Shown here piece after piece: positions 60,820 to 64,000 of a stretch of DNA of 64,000 bases (the first letter of the stretch is position 1; the number at the start of each line of letters is the position of its first letter). Location of the stretch: NCBI RefSeq assembly GCF_016591715.1, contig NZ_AP024109.1:1364001-1428000 (forward strand), given 5' to 3'. Below the pieces are notes generated by a model, which ran no database searches, was not told where the DNA came from, and saw nothing but the letters and a program-made list of their open reading frames with translations. The translations under genes were made by a program, and so were the position numbers. This DNA comes from Mesorhizobium sp. J8. GTDB taxonomy: Bacteria > Pseudomonadota > Alphaproteobacteria > Rhizobiales > Rhizobiaceae.

Positions 60820-61386
60820 TTGAATCAATCGCTTGCCGTCGCGCGCTGCCTAGAGTCCGCCTTTCAAAGGATAGAGCGGACAGCCATGGAGGGCATCCCG
60901 ATCCTCAATCCCACGCTGTCCGTCCGGGCGCTGGGCGTGCGGATGTGGCAGGGCGAGTGGCTTGCGGTTCTGATCACGCCCTGGTTCATGAATCTCGTTC
61001 TGTTGCCTGCCGCAGGCGCCGAGGCGCGTTCCCGCATGCAGCTCGGCGCCAAGGAGCACGTTGCATTTCCTGCGGGCAGCTTCGAATTCACACACGTCTA
61101 CGAGGAGGAGCTTGGCGCCTACCTCACCTGCTCGCTCTTCTCGCCGGTCTTCGAATTTGCCGATCAGGAGAGCGCGGAAGAGACCGCGCGGCAGGCGCTT
61201 GCGGAGCTTTTCAAGGGCAAAACGGATGACGACGAAGACGTCGACATGGTCCGCGTCTGGGAGGGCCGCTTGCCGGACCCCGCCGCCGGGCCGGATGAAG
61301 AGGGTAGCCTCCGGGCCGCTGCAAAGCCTCTGCCGTTGACCCGCCGCGCCTTGTTCGGGCTTCGCCACGAGGAGGCCCAGCAATGA
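60820..61386 (+). CDS. hupJ: Hydrogenase assembly chaperone HupJ (HybE family)
   Basis: The 188-residue protein starts at TTG 60820 (AAGGA upstream); the N-terminal CLESAFQRIERTAMEGIPIL is family-like, which supports TTG over ATG 60886. The HybE signature WLAVLITPWFMNLVLLPAA is present, as is AFPAGSFEFTHVYEEE. HybE-type chaperones bind the small subunit and its Tat signal to delay export until maturation is complete. Its end overlaps the hupK start. Confidence 0.9.
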   Translation: MNQSLAVARCLESAFQRIERTAMEGIPILNPTLSVRALGVRMWQGEWLAVLITPWFMNLVLLPAAGAEARSRMQLGAKEHVAFPAGSFEFTHVYEEELGAYLTCSLFSPVFEFADQESAEETARQALAELFKGKTDDDEDVDMVRVWEGRLPDPAAGPDEEGSLRAAAKPLPLTRRALFGLRHEEAQQ

Positions 61387-62555
61387 GCCTTGACAGCCGC
61401 GTCGTGATTGACCTGTTCTGCGACGGCGGCGCGGTCCTTCAGGCGAGTGTCCAGCCGGCACATGCGGTTGCCCTAGGCCCGATCGTGAAGGGAAGATCGG
61501 CTACGGAAGCCATCGCTGCGATCGCGTCGCTGTTCAGCGTCTGCGGCATGGCGCAAGCGGCGGCCGGCGTGGAAGCCGCGGAAGCGGCAATGGGCATAGA
61601 GACCCACCTGCGAACGCAAACGGCGCGACGGCTCCTCGTGCTTGCCGAAACGCTGCGCGAGCACCTCGTCAGGATCGGCCTCGACGTTCTGCGTCTCGTC
61701 AACGTCGCGCCGGAGGTCGTGCTCCTTCGCCGCGCCATGGCGCTGCCTCTGCGTCTGAAAGAGGCGCTGTTTCCCGACGACGACGCTTTTGTGCCCGGTG
61801 CGCAAGCCAGATCGCCAAGCTCCAACGCTAATCGCATCGCCGCGGAAGCCGCTGAACTCACGCGCGCCCTGGTTCATCCGGAAGCAGAACGCCTTTGCGA
61901 AATCGACCGGGCCGGTTTCGCCGCCTGGGCTTCGGCGGGCAGCACCGCCGCCGCGCGCCTTGTCCACCCGATCCTGGCAAGAGATTGGGCCACGATAGGC
62001 TGCCCTAAAACAAAAGCTGAAAGCGAAAAGTCGCAGCCGCCTGCGGACACGACTTGCCTCGCCCGGCAGGCTGGCGAGCCGCTCGTGGGTCGCTTCCTCT
62101 CGGCGGAGGGCGAAGGAGGGCTCGGCGCACGTCTGGTGGCGCGTTTCGTCGAGGCGACAAAGCTTCCCGGCGAGATCACCGCCGGCCTCGGGGTGCTGCG
62201 GGAGGATGGTAGCCCGAATGGCCGGACGGGTGAGAGCGAAAACGCGGAAGGCCGGCGTAGCCCCTTATCCGACTGCCGGCTCCTGCCCGCAAAGGACGAG
62301 GAAAGCGCTTTCTCCGGCATCGGCTGCGCCGAGGCCGCGCGCGGCAGGCTCGAGCACCGCATCGTTCTTCGCGAAGAGCGTGTGGTCGACTATGCGATCG
62401 ACGCTCCGACAAGCAGTCATTTCGGCGAAAACGGAATCGGGGAACGCTCTCTTGCGGCGCTCGCTGCGCCGACCCGTGCGGAGCTCGCGCTGCAGGCCGA
62501 CCTTCTCGTTCGCGCTATCGACCCCTGCGTCGGCTATGAAGTGAGGTTCCACTGA
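61383..62555 (+). CDS. hupK: Hydrogenase maturation protein HupK
   Basis: The 390-residue protein is a degenerate relative of the hydrogenase large subunit. FSVCGMAQAAAGVEAAEAAM corresponds to the RICGVC region and DPCVGYEVRFH to the C-terminal DPC motif, but most nickel ligands are lost. HupK is thought to act as a scaffold or chaperone in NiFe-site assembly. The middle part (about residues 205-290) is low in conservation and may be a linker. Its stop overlaps hypA (TGATG). Confidence 0.88.
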   Translation: MSLDSRVVIDLFCDGGAVLQASVQPAHAVALGPIVKGRSATEAIAAIASLFSVCGMAQAAAGVEAAEAAMGIETHLRTQTARRLLVLAETLREHLVRIGLDVLRLVNVAPEVVLLRRAMALPLRLKEALFPDDDAFVPGAQARSPSSNANRIAAEAAELTRALVHPEAERLCEIDRAGFAAWASAGSTAAARLVHPILARDWATIGCPKTKAESEKSQPPADTTCLARQAGEPLVGRFLSAEGEGGLGARLVARFVEATKLPGEITAGLGVLREDGSPNGRTGESENAEGRRSPLSDCRLLPAKDEESAFSGIGCAEAARGRLEHRIVLREERVVDYAIDAPTSSHFGENGIGERSLAALAAPTRAELALQADLLVRAIDPCVGYEVRFH

Positions 62556-62896
62556 TGCACGAGATCGCGATTTGCGAGAGCATCCGCGGCATCTTCGAGG
62601 AAGAAGCCGAAAAGCAGGCTTTCGTCAGGGTCGACCGCGTCTGCCTTGAGATCGGACGGCTCGCCGGTGTCGAGGTCGAGGCGTTGACATTCGGCTTCGA
62701 CGTGGTGATGCGCGGGTCGCTCGCCGAGGGCGCGCGGCTCGATGTTCTGGAGATCGAGGGCCGCGCATGGTGCATGCCCTGCGGCCGCAGCGTCGCAATA
62801 GGCCAGCGCTACGAACCGTGTCCAGGTTGCGGAAGCCATCAGCTGCAGGTGACCGGCGGCGACGAGATGAGGATCAAGGAATTGGAGGTGAGCTGA
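62555..62896 (+). CDS. hypA: Hydrogenase nickel insertion protein HypA
   Basis: The 113-residue protein begins MHE, whose His2 is the nickel ligand of HypA. The zinc-binding loop has two CxxC pairs, WCMPCG and CPGCGS. It delivers nickel to the large subunit together with HypB, encoded directly downstream with a one-base overlap. Confidence 0.95.
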   Translation: MHEIAICESIRGIFEEEAEKQAFVRVDRVCLEIGRLAGVEVEALTFGFDVVMRGSLAEGARLDVLEIEGRAWCMPCGRSVAIGQRYEPCPGCGSHQLQVTGGDEMRIKELEVS

Positions 62897-63813
62897 TGTG
62901 CAGCGTTTGCGGATGCGGCGAAGGCGAGGTGCGGATCGAAGCCAAGGCCGGCCATCGTCATCGCCGCGAAGACGGCCATCACGGCAATGACCATCACCAC
63001 AGTCATGCCGTCCATGGTCACGGACACGACCACCACCATCACGACCACCATTTACACGGCTACGGTTCGGACCCCGCCGGAGCCCATGCGCCCGGCATGG
63101 ACCAGGCGCGGCTGGTCCAGCTCGAAAAGGACATTCTTTCCAAAAACAACCGTTATGCCGCCGAGAACCGGGAGCTTTTCGCCGCGCGCGGCGTGCTCGC
63201 GCTCAACCTCGTGTCGAGCCCCGGCTCAGGCAAGACGACGCTGCTGTGCCGCACGATTGAGGCGCTGAAAGGCAAGGTTACGGCCGCCGTCATCGAAGGC
63301 GATCAGCAGACCTCGAACGACGCCGAACGCATCCGCGCCGCAGGGGTCGCGGCGATCCAGATCAACACCGGCAAAGGCTGCCATCTCGATGCGCACATGG
63401 TAGGCCATGGCGTCGAACATCTCGATGTCGCCGCGGGTTCGCTGCTCTTCATCGAAAATGTCGGCAATCTCGTCTGCCCGGCCGGCTTCGATCTCGGCGA
63501 GGCGCATAAGGTGGTGATCCTCTCGGTCACCGAGGGCGAGGACAAGCCGCTCAAATATCCCGACATGTTCCACGCTGCGGACCTGATGATCCTCAACAAG
63601 ACGGACCTTGTGCCGCATCTCGACTTCGGTCTCGAAGCCTGCATCGCCAATGCGCGCAAGGTCAATCCAAAGATCAAGGTCCTGCAGCTTTCGGCGCGGA
63701 CCGGCGAAGGGATGACCGACTGGACCGGATGGATCTTCGCCGCCCGTGCGATGGCGCTTGCCGGCCATCCACTCGAGGCCGAATTTCGGACTGAACTGAA
63801 GGGATCGGCCTGA
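62896..63813 (+). CDS. hypB: Hydrogenase nickel incorporation GTPase HypB
   Basis: The 305-residue GTPase has the N-terminal metal motif [11 protein letters not shown], then a His-rich stretch (about residues 22-58, some 20 histidines) suited to nickel storage. The GTPase domain has P-loop [14 protein letters not shown], the metal motif [12 protein letters not shown] and [11 protein letters not shown] hydrolysis drives nickel hand-over to HypA and HupL. The long His stretch may also compensate for poor nickel supply if hupE is broken. Confidence 0.96.
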   Translation: MCSVCGCGEGEVRIEAKAGHRHRREDGHHGNDHHHSHAVHGHGHDHHHHDHHLHGYGSDPAGAHAPGMDQARLVQLEKDILSKNNRYAAENRELFAARGVLALNLVSSPGSGKTTLLCRTIEALKGKVTAAVIEGDQQTSNDAERIRAAGVAAIQINTGKGCHLDAHMVGHGVEHLDVAAGSLLFIENVGNLVCPAGFDLGEAHKVVILSVTEGEDKPLKYPDMFHAADLMILNKTDLVPHLDFGLEACIANARKVNPKIKVLQLSARTGEGMTDWTGWIFAARAMALAGHPLEAEFRTELKGSA

Positions 63814-64000
63814 TGTGCCTCGCCGTGCCCGCCCGCGTGGTGGAACTCCTGGACAACGACATGGCGGTCATCGCCTTCGACACCCTGAGGAAGCGCATCT
63901 CGCTCGCGTTTGTCGAGGATGTGGCGATCGGCGATTTCGTTCTCGTCCATGTCGGCTATGCGCTTCACAAGGTGAGCGTCGAGGAGGCAGAGCGCACGTT
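63813..64000 (+). CDS. hypC: HypC hydrogenase maturation chaperone (3' end beyond window)
   Basis: The visible 62 codons begin [19 protein letters not shown], with the Cys2 of HypC, and continue DTLRKRISLAFVEDVAIGDF and VLVHVGYALHKVS, the beta-barrel core of the family. HypC carries the Fe(CN)2CO precursor with HypD. The start overlaps the hypB stop. HypF, which precedes hypC in R. leguminosarum, is not between hypB and hypC here. Confidence 0.92.
   Translation, partial: MCLAVPARVVELLDNDMAVIAFDTLRKRISLAFVEDVAIGDFVLVHVGYALHKVSVEEAERT

Noticed and set aside
62960..63060. His-rich tract in hypB as a tandem repeat or CRISPR-like array
   Set aside because: It is codon-level repetition of His/Asp/Gly within an intact HypB protein; no regular repeat-spacer structure exists. 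No CRISPR array was seen in the window.

Overview
The window reads as a chromosomal segment of a Mesorhizobium-like alphaproteobacterium (Rhizobiales). Supporting signs are high G+C, the split ATP phosphoribosyltransferase (hisZ plus short hisG), a long alphaproteobacterial-type HisRS, rhizobial mosaic-type palindromic intergenic repeats, and a rhizobial-type uptake hydrogenase cluster. The species assignment is inference from gene content.

Bases 1-25.7 kb are core chromosome. In order they hold the 3' part of a DUF3422 gene; the glycolate oxidase genes glcD-(small ORF)-glcE-glcF; a folD paralogue lacking the usual catalytic lysine; an L,D-transpeptidase; tag; two small envelope proteins; hisS-hisZ-hisG; an acyl-CoA synthetase; a DUF867 hydrolase; a Ca2+/H+ antiporter; divergent oxyR and katG; aqpZ; rsmB; a PaaI-type thioesterase; an MTA/SAH nucleosidase; and guaA.

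Bases 25.7-53.5 kb are accessory. The 3' end of guaA is followed by a cluster of TGACGGTA repeats (candidate integrase arm sites) and a P4-type tyrosine integrase with a convergent AlpA-like gene. The end of int plus alpA is present again about 5.9 kb downstream. The two copies bracket a type I secretion locus (HlyD, ABC exporter, RTX protein) and remnants of IS66, ISKra4 and IS630 elements. Next come DUF1403, a frameshifted scpB and a decayed DUF1016 nuclease. A defence island follows: a ubiquitin-like conjugation operon (Ubl, cysteine-free E2-like, JAB-E1, DUF6527) with a divergent XRE-ImmA pair; a lipoprotein-KAP NTPase-ParA group; a two-gene Mokosh type I system (pseudokinase-helicase plus PLD nuclease); and a HEPN-motif protein. 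Bases 50.8-53.7 kb are mostly decayed sequence (a GGDEF-type sensor remnant and a transporter fragment) plus an Asp/Glu racemase.

Bases 53.7-64.0 kb carry the hydrogenase genes hupS-L-E-C and hupD-F-G-H-I-J-K-hypA-B-C, and the cluster runs off the window. A candidate sigma-54 promoter precedes hupS. A strong terminator after hupC is followed by a second sigma-54-like promoter before hupD, so structural and maturation genes probably form two co-regulated units, plausibly under NifA in nitrogen-fixing cells. hupE carries two compensating single-base frameshifts.
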